DNA of 64,000 bases, taken from assembly GCF_003610555.1 (NCBI RefSeq), contig NZ_RAPQ01000013.1, positions 1-64,000 on the forward strand, read 5' to 3'. Each line of letters begins with the position of its first letter. Positions within the stretch are counted from its first letter, which is position 1. Source of the stretch: Marinifilum flexuosum (GTDB lineage: Bacteria > Bacteroidota > Bacteroidia > Bacteroidales > Marinifilaceae). Of the stretch, positions 27,863 through 35,852 are shown piece after piece. The position numbers were made by a program, and so were the translations under genes. The notes beneath the pieces were generated by a model that made no database searches, was not told where the DNA came from, and worked only from the letters and a program-made list of their open reading frames with translations.

Positions 27863-29200
27863 ATGAAAACAAGATTTACAATCGCAACTGTGGTTCTTTT
27901 GCTTTCAAGTATGTTTACCCTTAAGGCACAGACTTTGGAATCAAAATATGGATTGGATAGTGCCCAGACTGTATTGAACGCCTCTCTATATGTTGAGATG
28001 GTGAAACAAAAAAATTACGAAGAGGCTCTTCCTGGTTGGAGATACGTTTACAATAATGCTCCAGCTTACGGAAAAACAGCTTACATTAAAGGTGTAACAA
28101 TTATGCGTGGAATGCTTCGCAAAACCAAAAACCCAAAGTATATTGATACTTTGATGATGGTTTACGATCAGCGTATCAAATATTTTGGAAAAGATCGTAA
28201 ATATCCTGAAGGTTGGATTCTAGGCCGTAAGGGTGGAGATTTATTCAAGTATAAGAAAAAACACATCCCATCGGTTAAAGAAGCTTACAGTATTTTGAAG
28301 AAATCTATCGAAATGCAACAATTAAAATCAGAAGCTACTGTAATTAATTACACAATGGAAGCTTCAGGTATTTTGGTTAAAGCTGGTGAAATTGAGCCAG
28401 AAGAAGTAATCGATAACTACCTTCTTTTCATGGATATGGCTAAAAAGCAAATTGATGCTGAAACCAAAGAATCTAAAAAAGAAAACCTTGATAATGCTCG
28501 TAAAAATGTAGAGCAAATCTTCTTCAAAGCTGGTGTTGCTGACTGCGAAACATTAAGCAATATCTTTACAGCAAAATTTGAAGCAAACAAAGACGATATG
28601 GTTTTGATCAACAAAATCCTTCGTATGTTGAATCGTCAGGAATGTGAAGATGGTGCTTTATATGCAATGGTTGCTGAAAGAAAATATGAGTTAGAACCAA
28701 ATGCCGATGCTGCTCACAACTTGGCTAAAATGTTTATCAAGAAAAAAGAGTTTGGCAAGAGTAAAAATTACTTAGAGCAAGCAATCGAATTGGAAGAAGA
28801 TGCTGAAATCAAAGCTGATTTACATTACAAATTGGCTTCTATCCAATTTCTGCAAGGTCAATTAAGCGCTTCTAAATCAAACGCTTTAAAAGCTGCTAAA
28901 TTGAAACAAAATTGGGGATTGCCATATATTTTAATTGGAAAAACATATGCTTCATACAGTCAAAAGTATGGTTCGTCTGCTCTTGATCACAAAAAAGTAT
29001 TTTGGGTTGCTGTGGATAAATTTAAAAAAGCAAAAGCTATTGATCCAGAATGCGCTGCAGATGCTCAAAAACTTATCTCTGATTACTCAAAACATTTTCC
29101 TGGAAAAGAGGAAGCTTTCTTTGAAGGAATTAAGAACGGTGACGTTGTGAAAATTGGTGATTGGATTAACGAAACTACAAAGGCTAGACTAAATGAATAG
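27863..29200 (+). CDS. Exported tetratricopeptide-repeat protein
   Basis: The 445-residue protein has a signal peptide (MKTRFTIATVVLLLSSMFTLKAQ, cleavage after KAQ) and is helical throughout. TPR-like pairs are visible at about 40-75 (NYEEALPGWRYVYNNAPAY), 275-345 (AAHNLAKMFIKKKEFGKSKN, then DLHYKLASIQFLQGQLSASK) and 370-400. Such periplasmic TPR proteins are common in Bacteroidota and act as scaffolds. The gene overlaps lptC by 8 nt, so it is translationally coupled to an LPS-export gene and may work at the envelope; the precise role is unknown. Confidence 0.8.
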   Translation: MKTRFTIATVVLLLSSMFTLKAQTLESKYGLDSAQTVLNASLYVEMVKQKNYEEALPGWRYVYNNAPAYGKTAYIKGVTIMRGMLRKTKNPKYIDTLMMVYDQRIKYFGKDRKYPEGWILGRKGGDLFKYKKKHIPSVKEAYSILKKSIEMQQLKSEATVINYTMEASGILVKAGEIEPEEVIDNYLLFMDMAKKQIDAETKESKKENLDNARKNVEQIFFKAGVADCETLSNIFTAKFEANKDDMVLINKILRMLNRQECEDGALYAMVAERKYELEPNADAAHNLAKMFIKKKEFGKSKNYLEQAIELEEDAEIKADLHYKLASIQFLQGQLSASKSNALKAAKLKQNWGLPYILIGKTYASYSQKYGSSALDHKKVFWVAVDKFKKAKAIDPECAADAQKLISDYSKHFPGKEEAFFEGIKNGDVVKIGDWINETTKARLNE

Positions 29201-29777
29201 TACGCCAAAAAATAAATACAATATTATCAAAAGCATTGTAATCCTTTCGGGGATTGCGATGCTTTTGTCTTGTGAGAACAGCATGAAAGAGGTGCAAAGT
29301 CTCACAACTAACGAGAATCTTCCTTTGCAACAAGGCAGAGAAGTTGAGTTTATATTCACCGATTCAACTAAAATTCAATATCGAGCTTTTGCCGTAGAAT
29401 TTATTGAAACTGATTCGGAAGAAAAAGAAATGCTACAAGAATTTCCTAAAGGTGGTAAAATCATTTCGTACGATAAGGGTGAAAGTGTAGCTTGGGAAAT
29501 TAAAGCAAACTATGCAAAACACTATCCTAAGGAGGAACTTTGGGAACTAAGAAATGATGTGGTTGCCAAAAGTGCAGATGGCAAAACAATTAGTTCTGAA
29601 CTGATGTTTTGGGATCACACCAAACAGTTAATTTATTCAAATCAGTACACCAGAATTATTACATCTGATGGTCAGGTATTGGAAGGTTCCAGCTTTTCAA
29701 TTGATGAAGACATGAATGATTTAAGACTGAAACAAGGCTCAGGAAAAGTATATTTTGAGGATAAAAACGAGCAATAA
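29193..29777 (+). CDS. lptC: LPS export ABC transporter periplasmic protein LptC
   Basis: LptC links the LptBFG transporter to the periplasmic bridge that carries lipopolysaccharide to the outer membrane. The 194-residue protein has a lipobox (AMLLSC, Cys about 28) as in other Bacteroidota LptC proteins, followed by an OstA/LptC beta-jellyroll: GREVEFIFTDSTKIQY, WEIKANYAKHYP, LWELRNDVVAKSADG, ITSDGQVLEGSSFS. It overlaps the TPR gene by 8 nt and precedes a small membrane protein and a CorC-type gene. LptB, LptF and LptG are not in the window. Confidence 0.85.
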   Translation: MNSTPKNKYNIIKSIVILSGIAMLLSCENSMKEVQSLTTNENLPLQQGREVEFIFTDSTKIQYRAFAVEFIETDSEEKEMLQEFPKGGKIISYDKGESVAWEIKANYAKHYPKEELWELRNDVVAKSADGKTISSELMFWDHTKQLIYSNQYTRIITSDGQVLEGSSFSIDEDMNDLRLKQGSGKVYFEDKNEQ

Positions 29778-29820
29778 TCAATAAAGCTTATTATCTTGCA
29801 TACAACAAAACCTGATTAAA

Positions 29821-30024
29821 GTGAATCAAAAACTACCATTTGTATTGGAAATAGTTTGGTTGATTGTAATGATTAGCAGTGCTAGTCTTGCGGTATACAG
29901 AACCATGCAAACCAATTTCTCCGAGAATATTTTATTGTATATTATTGCAATACTAGCTGCATTAATGTATACTTCGCGTAGATACCTTAGACGAACCCGA
30001 GAGAAAAACCAACCCAAGAAATAG
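29821..30024 (+). CDS. Small two-helix membrane protein
   Basis: This 67-residue product starts at GTG and has two hydrophobic segments at about 8-27 (LEIVWLIVMISSASLAVY) and 37-53 (ILLYIIAILAALMY), followed by a strongly basic tail (RRYLRRTREKNQPKK), so the C-terminus should be cytoplasmic. Its TAG stop is directly followed by the ATG of the CorC-type gene, so the two are coupled. Small proteins of this type are often found in this position in the phylum, but I know no function. Confidence 0.72.
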   Translation: MNQKLPFVLEIVWLIVMISSASLAVYRTMQTNFSENILLYIIAILAALMYTSRRYLRRTREKNQPKK

Positions 30025-31284
30025 ATGAATGATCTGATCATCATTTTTGCCATGCTTGCGCTTTCCGCCTTTTTTTCAGGAATGGAAATTGCCTTTATTG
30101 CTGCCAATAAACTTCGCATGGAACTGGATAGGAATAAAAATACCGTTTCATCCAGAATTATATCCATCTTTTCTCGATATCCAGGTCACTACATAAGTAC
30201 AATGTTGGTTGGAAATAACATTGCGCTGGTAGTGTATGGTATTATTATGGCAAAAATGCTTGAACCTTCCATCGAGCTTTGGGTTGATTCAGAATCGCTG
30301 GTACTTACCATTCAAACTATAATCTCAACCATTTTGATTTTGGTGACAGCTGAGTTCATTCCAAAAACATTGTTTAGGCTTAATCCTAATTTTGCGCTAA
30401 ACCTTTTTGCTCTTCCAGTAATGTTCTTTTATATCGTTTTTTATCCGGTTACAATAATAACCATGATGCTATCGAAGAACATTATTCACAAACTATTCAA
30501 CACCAAAATTACAGAAGACGAGGAAACACAGGCTTTTGGTAAAGTTGACCTAGATCATTTTGTACAGGAAGGACAGGATACTCAAGCCATTTCTGAAGAT
30601 GAATTGCATGATATCAAGATTTTTCGAAATGCACTTGATTTTTCTAAGGTTAAACTGCGTGAGTGTATCGTTCCAAGGAATGAAATAGAGGCCATGGAAT
30701 TACATGGTGAACTTGAAGATTTAACTCAACGATTTATTGAAACAGGCTATTCACGAATCTTGATTTACAAAGAATCTATTGACAACATTATTGGATATGT
30801 TCATTCTTCGGTAATTTTTAAAAAGCCACTAAGTATAAAATCTGCGCTCAGCCGAATTATATTTGTTCCGGAAACTATGGCAGCACATAAATTGCTAAAC
30901 CTATTTACCAAAGAGCAAAAAAGCATTGCCGTTGTTGTTGATGAATTTGGTGGAACTGCCGGAATGGTAACCATTGAGGATATTATGGAAGAGATATTTG
31001 GTGAAATCGAAGATGAACACGACAATATTGATTTGGAAGAAGAAGTTTTATCTGATAATGAATATATGTTCTCTGGCAGATTAGAAATTGACTATCTAAA
31101 CGATAAATATGATTTAAATTTACCTGAATCTGAAGATTTCGAAACCTTGAATGGATTCATTCTATTTAGTCATGAAAGTATTCCAAAATACAATGAAACC
31201 ATAAGAATTGAGAACTTTAATTTTAAGATTGTGGAAGTTAGCAATACCCGAGTTGAAAAAATTAAGCTCACCATTATTACTTAG
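30025..31284 (+). CDS. CorC/HlyC-type hemolysin-family transporter (CNNM domain, CBS pair)
   Basis: The 419-residue protein has a CNNM (DUF21) membrane domain with about four helices in residues 1-150 (start [21 protein letters not shown]), a CBS pair at about 205-320 ([40 protein letters not shown]) and a C-terminal CorC_HlyC domain (about 335-415). Relatives are implicated in magnesium and cobalt efflux; GldE of gliding bacteria is also in this family, but no gliding genes are near. It directly abuts the small membrane protein gene and is the last gene of the TPR-lptC cluster. Confidence 0.85.
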   Translation: MNDLIIIFAMLALSAFFSGMEIAFIAANKLRMELDRNKNTVSSRIISIFSRYPGHYISTMLVGNNIALVVYGIIMAKMLEPSIELWVDSESLVLTIQTIISTILILVTAEFIPKTLFRLNPNFALNLFALPVMFFYIVFYPVTIITMMLSKNIIHKLFNTKITEDEETQAFGKVDLDHFVQEGQDTQAISEDELHDIKIFRNALDFSKVKLRECIVPRNEIEAMELHGELEDLTQRFIETGYSRILIYKESIDNIIGYVHSSVIFKKPLSIKSALSRIIFVPETMAAHKLLNLFTKEQKSIAVVVDEFGGTAGMVTIEDIMEEIFGEIEDEHDNIDLEEEVLSDNEYMFSGRLEIDYLNDKYDLNLPESEDFETLNGFILFSHESIPKYNETIRIENFNFKIVEVSNTRVEKIKLTIIT

Positions 31285-31360
31285 TTATTTATTTCTCATT
31301 TACTGAACATTACATATCAATAAAATCTCAAAATAGGGATTACTAGTGCTATGCTACACT

Positions 31361-31394
31361 GTTCAGAATACCCCCCTTCTGAACTTCATTTTTC
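31361..31394 (+). terminator. Terminator after the CorC-type gene
   Basis: GTTCAGAA (31361-31368) pairs perfectly with TTCTGAAC (31377-31384) around TACCCCCC; TTCATTTTTC follows. It lies 76 nt after the stop codon. Confidence 0.65.
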
Positions 31395-31518
31395 AAACAT
31401 TCATCAAGTAAATTTTACTTTACTATAAAAGACACCAAACTGATAGCTGTAAAAGGCAATCATTTCCCATTTTTTTGTATATTCGTAGCCTAATTAAGAA
31501 ATATTTAAATCTTTTTCG

Positions 31519-33642
31519 ATGGCAACATTACAGAAAATAAGAAACCGTGGTGTGTTTATTGGGATCATCATTGGGGGAGCTTTGTTTGCATTTATTGCAG
31601 GTGACGCTCTAAAATCGGGTGGTTCCTTATTGACGAATTCACGAAATGAAATGGCAGAAATTGCAGGTGAATCAGTGAATATTCGTGATTTTCAGAATCG
31701 ATTCAACCATAATATTGAAGTAGCAAAAATGATGTCTGGTCAATCTTCTATTCCATCAGAACAAATGGATAGATTAAGAGAGCAGACTTGGCAACAAATG
31801 GTTCAAGAAATGGTAATGAATGTTGAATATGATGAATTAGGAATTTCAGTAACTTCTGATGAATTATTCGACATGGTTCAAGGTAGAAATATCGATCCTA
31901 CAATTCGCCAAATGTTCCAAGGCCAAGACGGAACTTTTAACAAAGAACAAGTAGTTGCAACTCTTCAACAGTTAATTAACGCTCCTAAGGGAACGCCACA
32001 AAAGAACTATTGGTTGAACATCGAAAATGCGATGACTACTCAAAGAACTTTAGCCAAGTACAATTCTTTAATTCAGAAAGGTTTGTACATGCCAAATGCA
32101 ATGGTTAAAGATCTTGCTACCAAAGGAAGCAAAAAAGTAGATATCAATTTCATCGTTAAAAATTACAATTTGATTCCAGATAGCACAATTACTGTAAGCG
32201 ATTCTGAAATCAAAGAGTACTACAACGAACACAAAGATTTATTCGAACAAACTGAATCAAGAAGAATTGATTACGTTCCTTTTTTGGTTGAGCCATCAAC
32301 TGATGATTATAAAGCTACTGAAAAATGGGTTGCTGATTTAAAATCGGATTTTGCTGCTGAAAACAACAATGTTCAGTTTGTAGAATTAAATGCTGATACA
32401 GATTTCAATCCTTTATATTTGAAAAAAGAAGACATCACAAATGCAGAGTTAGCAGAATTTGCATTCTCAGCTAAGAAAGGTGATGTTACTGATGTATATT
32501 CAGAAGGTGATTCATACAAATTGGCTAAAATCAACGAAGTTAAAATGCTTCCTGATTCTGTTAAAGCACGTCACATCTTAATTCGTCCGGTAAACGGTGA
32601 TTATGCTTCTGCACAAGCTAAAGCAGATAGCTTAAAAACATTACTTAACAAAGGTGCTCGTTTCGATGACTTAGCAAAAGCTAATTCTGATGATCAAGGC
32701 TCAGCAGTTAACGGTGGTGATCTTGGATGGTTTAAACAAGGACAAATGGTTCTTCCATTTAGTGAAGCAGCTTTCGATTCTAAGAAAAATGAAATTAAGG
32801 TTGTTTTAACTCAATTTGGTGCTCACGTTCTACAAGTAACCAACAAAGGGAAATCTGTTAAGAAAGTGCAGTTGGCAATTGTTGACCGTAAAGTTGAAGC
32901 TAGTAATAAAACCATTCAGACTGCTTACGCTAAAGCTCGTACTTTTGCTGGTAACAACCTAAGCAAAGAAGCTTTCTTAAAAGCCGTATCTGAACAAAAC
33001 TTACAAAGAAGAACTGCTAACCTAAGAAGAGATACCAAGAACATTCCTGGTCTTGAAAACTCAAGAGAATTGGTTAGAGCAGCATATCAAACTGAAGACA
33101 TGGAAAATGTTTTAATGAACAACGACCAGTCAGCAGTATTCGAATTCGGTGATAAATTTGTTGTTGCAGTTCTTTCTGATATCAAAGAAGAAGGTTTTGC
33201 TTTGGTGAATGATGTTGCTTCTACAATCAGACGTGAGATTAGAAAAGAAAAGAAAGCTGAGCAAATGATTGCTGAGTTGAATAAAAACAGCCAGGGAGCA
33301 CAATCACTTCTATCTGTTGCACAGAAAGAAAATCTTGAAGTAAAGAATGCAACTGGTGTTAGTTTCTCTTCATTCCAGATTCCTGGTGCAGGTATTGAAC
33401 CAAATGTAATCAGCACTGCTTCTCTTCTTGAAAAAGGAAAAATTTCTGCTCCAATTGAAGGTAACCAAGGTGTTTACATGGTATTAGTTACCAACGAAAC
33501 AACTGATGAAGTTACTGATAATACAGTTGAAGCTTTCAAAGCAAGATTAGAACAAGGATATCAATATCGTACAAACTATCAAGCATTCCAGGCATTAAGA
33601 GAAAATGCTAATGTTGTTGATAAAAGATATAAGTTTTACTAG
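31519..33642 (+). CDS. ppiD: PpiD-like membrane-anchored peptidyl-prolyl isomerase
   Basis: The 707-residue protein has one N-terminal membrane helix (about 13-30, GVFIGIIIGGALFAFIAG), an N-terminal SurA/PpiD chaperone region (about 40-230), a parvulin domain (about 348-445: ARHILIRP, FDDLAKANSDDQGS, GGDLGWFKQGQMV, PFSEAAF) and a long C-terminal helical chaperone part. This is the PpiD design: a periplasmic chaperone anchored in the inner membrane that helps fold outer-membrane proteins. It stands alone, with a strong terminator after it. Confidence 0.9.
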   Translation: MATLQKIRNRGVFIGIIIGGALFAFIAGDALKSGGSLLTNSRNEMAEIAGESVNIRDFQNRFNHNIEVAKMMSGQSSIPSEQMDRLREQTWQQMVQEMVMNVEYDELGISVTSDELFDMVQGRNIDPTIRQMFQGQDGTFNKEQVVATLQQLINAPKGTPQKNYWLNIENAMTTQRTLAKYNSLIQKGLYMPNAMVKDLATKGSKKVDINFIVKNYNLIPDSTITVSDSEIKEYYNEHKDLFEQTESRRIDYVPFLVEPSTDDYKATEKWVADLKSDFAAENNNVQFVELNADTDFNPLYLKKEDITNAELAEFAFSAKKGDVTDVYSEGDSYKLAKINEVKMLPDSVKARHILIRPVNGDYASAQAKADSLKTLLNKGARFDDLAKANSDDQGSAVNGGDLGWFKQGQMVLPFSEAAFDSKKNEIKVVLTQFGAHVLQVTNKGKSVKKVQLAIVDRKVEASNKTIQTAYAKARTFAGNNLSKEAFLKAVSEQNLQRRTANLRRDTKNIPGLENSRELVRAAYQTEDMENVLMNNDQSAVFEFGDKFVVAVLSDIKEEGFALVNDVASTIRREIRKEKKAEQMIAELNKNSQGAQSLLSVAQKENLEVKNATGVSFSSFQIPGAGIEPNVISTASLLEKGKISAPIEGNQGVYMVLVTNETTDEVTDNTVEAFKARLEQGYQYRTNYQAFQALRENANVVDKRYKFY

Positions 33643-33662
33643 ACAATAGTAAACACAAAAAG

Positions 33663-33700
33663 AAAGCGAGATGATTCATTCATCTCGCTTTTTTTTTTGT
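33663..33700 (+). terminator. Terminator of ppiD
   Basis: AAAGCGAGATGA (33663-33674) pairs perfectly with TCATCTCGCTTT (33680-33691); a T run of about ten follows. It lies 20 nt after the stop codon. Confidence 0.93.
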
Positions 33701-33726
33701 GCAAAATTGTTGATGTATCTACATGG

Positions 33727-33893
33727 TGTATTTTTCTTGCTGCAGACTGCAGCATGCTTTTTACATACTGTATTTTTCTTCCTGCAGCCCGCAGTACGAT
33801 TTTTACACACTGTATTTTCTTTCCTGCAGCTTGCAGGAAAGATTTTCAGGGGTGCATTTTTGCTCCTGCAGCCTGCAGGAAGAAAAATACACC
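33727..33893. repeat. 42-bp-period intergenic array 3
   Basis: Boxes close to TGTATTTTTCTTCC start at 33727, 33769, 33811 and 33853 (TGCATTTTTGCTCC), an exact 42-bp period. Each is followed at once by a palindrome: CTGCAGACTGCAG, CTGCAGCCCGCAG, CTGCAGCTTGCAG, CTGCAGCCTGCAG. After the last one the box returns inverted, so 33851-33871 and 33873-33893 are 21-nt arms that pair at 18 positions. Between the units are TTTTTACA(C/T)AC spacers. The gap from 33643 to 34058 holds this array, two terminators and no gene I can support. Confidence 0.82.
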
Positions 33894-33999
33894 TTTGGGT
33901 AAAAGATTGTATTAACCTGAGTTTGCCGAAAGTTCATCATGAAATTTAAATGGGATTATTGGTAATCTCACTTAAAGAGAGAGAGTCCCAAGTGGAAGA

Positions 34000-34036
34000 A
34001 CAAAAAAAAGAGCTGTCAACAAATGACAACTCTTTT
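34000..34036 (-). terminator. Terminator of the yqeY-type gene and dcw operon
   Basis: On the minus strand AAAAGAG and TTGTCA (34036-34024) pair with TGACA and CTCTTTT (34018-34006), ending in a run of eight T. It lies 22 nt after the stop of the gene at 34059. Confidence 0.82.
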
Positions 34037-34058
34037 CAATATCGTGCAATAAAAGAAT

Positions 34059-34505
34059 TTACGAAAGTAAAGCTTTTACCTTATCAGCAACAGCTTTTCC
34101 ATCGGCTTTACCTGCCAATTGTTTTGTGGCCATTCCCATTACTTTTCCCATTTCTTTCATTGATGAAGCTCCAGTATCAGCAATGATTTTTTGAACAGCT
34201 GCAGTTAGTTCCTCATCGCTCATTTGAGCTGGTAGATACACTTCAAGGAAACTCATTTCAAGCAATTCCTTTTCAGCCAAATCTTCTCTTCCACCACCCT
34301 TATAGGTATCAGCCGCATCTTTACGTTGCTTCACCAATTTCTGAATGATCTTAACTGCTGCCGCATCTTCAATTTCCGAAGCTCCTGTTTTAGTCATTTC
34401 AAGTGTAAGAGCAGTTTTTGCAGATCTTATTGCCTGTAACTTATCTTTTTCTTTTGCTTTCATTGCAGATTTCATATCTGCATTAATTTGTTCAAGTAAG
34501 CTCAT
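34059..34505 (-). CDS. GatB/YqeY domain protein
   Basis: The 148-residue protein is a stand-alone YqeY-like domain, related to the C-terminal tRNA-binding domain of the amidotransferase subunit GatB. The helical layout is typical: MSLLEQINADMKSAMKAKEKDKL, IRSAKTALT, a middle KKR-type charged helix (IQKLVKQRKDAADTYKGGGREDL) and a C-terminal KVMGMATKQLAGKADGKAV. Length is normal for YqeY. Role is uncertain; tRNA-related is only a family hint. It lies 70 nt after the short ftsZ on the same strand, the usual distal neighbour of the dcw cluster in this phylum. Confidence 0.86.
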   Translation of the reverse strand: MSLLEQINADMKSAMKAKEKDKLQAIRSAKTALTLEMTKTGASEIEDAAAVKIIQKLVKQRKDAADTYKGGGREDLAEKELLEMSFLEVYLPAQMSDEELTAAVQKIIADTGASSMKEMGKVMGMATKQLAGKADGKAVADKVKALLS

Positions 34506-34575
34506 ATTGTATATTTTAATGCTTTCAGCTGTTGGCTATCAACAAACAGCTTTTTTATTCCCTTATCATGCAAAA

Positions 34576-35799
34576 TTACTCGTCATCCAGAGTAAATTTA
34601 ATCACATTTCCTGAATGGTAACGTTTTTGATCTAGTTTCTGTTGTTTTCTTTTATAGGCAGGAATACTTTCAAGCTCATCAATTTCTGCATCTTTGAGAT
34701 CTGTAAGAACCACCTTTTTTTCTTCTACTTTCGGATCCTCTTCCAAAGCCATTTTAGTTTGTTGAGCTGTGCCTCTCCCACCTCTAAACACAGTAGCTTT
34801 AGGTTTTTCTACCTCTTCGGTTATTCCACCATTTTCGAATCCTGTAGCAATAATGGTAACAGAGACTCTATTTCCTAGAGCCAAATCCTGACCTGTTCCC
34901 CAAATAATAGATGCACTGTCACCAACGGCTTCTTGAACGTAATCGGTAATTTGACCAACCTCATCCATGGTAACTTCCTCTTCTCCCGAACTAATATTCA
35001 GAAGAATATTTCGTGCTCCTCGAACATCATTGCTATTCAACAACGGAGAAGTAAGAGCTTCGCGAATGGCATTTACTGATCGGTCCTCACCTTCTGCCGA
35101 AGCTGATCCCATTACCGCGACACCACTATCGGTCATTACGGTTTTCACATCTTCGAAATCCACGTTAATGTATCCGTGCAAGGTAATAATTTCGGCAATC
35201 CCCTTGGCTGCTGTAGCCAATACATCATCTGCCTTGGCAAAAGCCGTAGAGAGCTTTAAATCTCCGTATATTTCACTCAGTTTCTCATTATTAATTACCA
35301 ATAATGAGTCTACATTTTCTTTTAATTTATTAATCCCCTCAATTGCTTGATTTAACCTTTGGCGGCCTTCGAAACGGAAAGGAATGGTAACAATTCCCAC
35401 GGTTAATATTCCTTGCTCTTTTGCAGCTTTAGCAATTACAGGTGCAGCACCAGTTCCTGTACCACCACCCATTCCGGCGGTAATGAAAACCATTTTGGTA
35501 TTATCGGCTAAAACCTCATTAACATCATCAATATTTTCAATAGCCGATTGTGCTCCACGTTCAGGTTTATTTCCAGCTCCTCTTCCTTCGGTTAACGATT
35601 CGCCCAATTGTATTTTAACAGGTATTTCGCTATTCTCCAAAGCTTGTGCATCAGTATTGCAAATAACGAAATCTACATCCTTAATGCCTTGCTGAAACAT
35701 GTAATTTACAGCATTACCACCACCACCGCCAACACCAATTACCTTTATAATTGATGATTCATTCTCGGGTAAGCTAAAATCAATTAAATCTTCTGCCAT
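34576..35799 (-). CDS. ftsZ: Cell division protein FtsZ, short copy with conserved C-terminal peptide
   Basis: The 407-residue FtsZ is a tubulin-like GTPase that forms the division ring. It has KVIGVGGGGGNAVN (about 20-33), the tubulin signature MGGGTGTGAAP (about 110-120), PFRFEGRQR and the catalytic T7 loop NVDFEDV (about 213-219), so it should polymerise and hydrolyse GTP. After a linker of about 60 residues it ends with ESIPAYKRKQQKLDQ and KFTLDDE; the PAYKRK element is the conserved peptide that binds FtsA and other partners. It is the second of two tandem ftsZ genes, 53 nt after the first, and has the more standard tail. Confidence 0.93.
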   Translation of the reverse strand: MAEDLIDFSLPENESSIIKVIGVGGGGGNAVNYMFQQGIKDVDFVICNTDAQALENSEIPVKIQLGESLTEGRGAGNKPERGAQSAIENIDDVNEVLADNTKMVFITAGMGGGTGTGAAPVIAKAAKEQGILTVGIVTIPFRFEGRQRLNQAIEGINKLKENVDSLLVINNEKLSEIYGDLKLSTAFAKADDVLATAAKGIAEIITLHGYINVDFEDVKTVMTDSGVAVMGSASAEGEDRSVNAIREALTSPLLNSNDVRGARNILLNISSGEEEVTMDEVGQITDYVQEAVGDSASIIWGTGQDLALGNRVSVTIIATGFENGGITEEVEKPKATVFRGGRGTAQQTKMALEEDPKVEEKKVVLTDLKDAEIDELESIPAYKRKQQKLDQKRYHSGNVIKFTLDDE

Positions 35800-35852
35800 T
35801 TTTTATACTTCTAATCTCTCCTAACCAGTAATCATGTTTTCATGATATGATC

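Noticed and set aside
30025-31284. Naming the CorC-type gene gldE
   Set aside because: GldE belongs to this family, but no other gliding-motility genes are present and many family members are general transporters.
33671-33949. Open frames across array 3 with a 14-residue repeat (FLHTVFFFLQPAVR type), also in a second frame at 33697-33915
   Set aside because: The repeat follows from the 42-bp DNA period; both frames are low-complexity, no start signal is seen, the first frame begins inside the ppiD terminator, and the sister arrays 1 and 2 do not keep a frame.
33950-34186. 78-codon plus-strand frame before and over the yqeY-type gene
   Set aside because: Its second half is antisense to the yqeY-type gene and it crosses the terminator hairpin.
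34527-34551. AGCTGTT..AACAGCT hairpin between the short ftsZ and yqeY-type gene as a dcw terminator
   Set aside because: The T run is on the plus strand, the wrong side for the minus-strand operon, so yqeY is probably co-transcribed.
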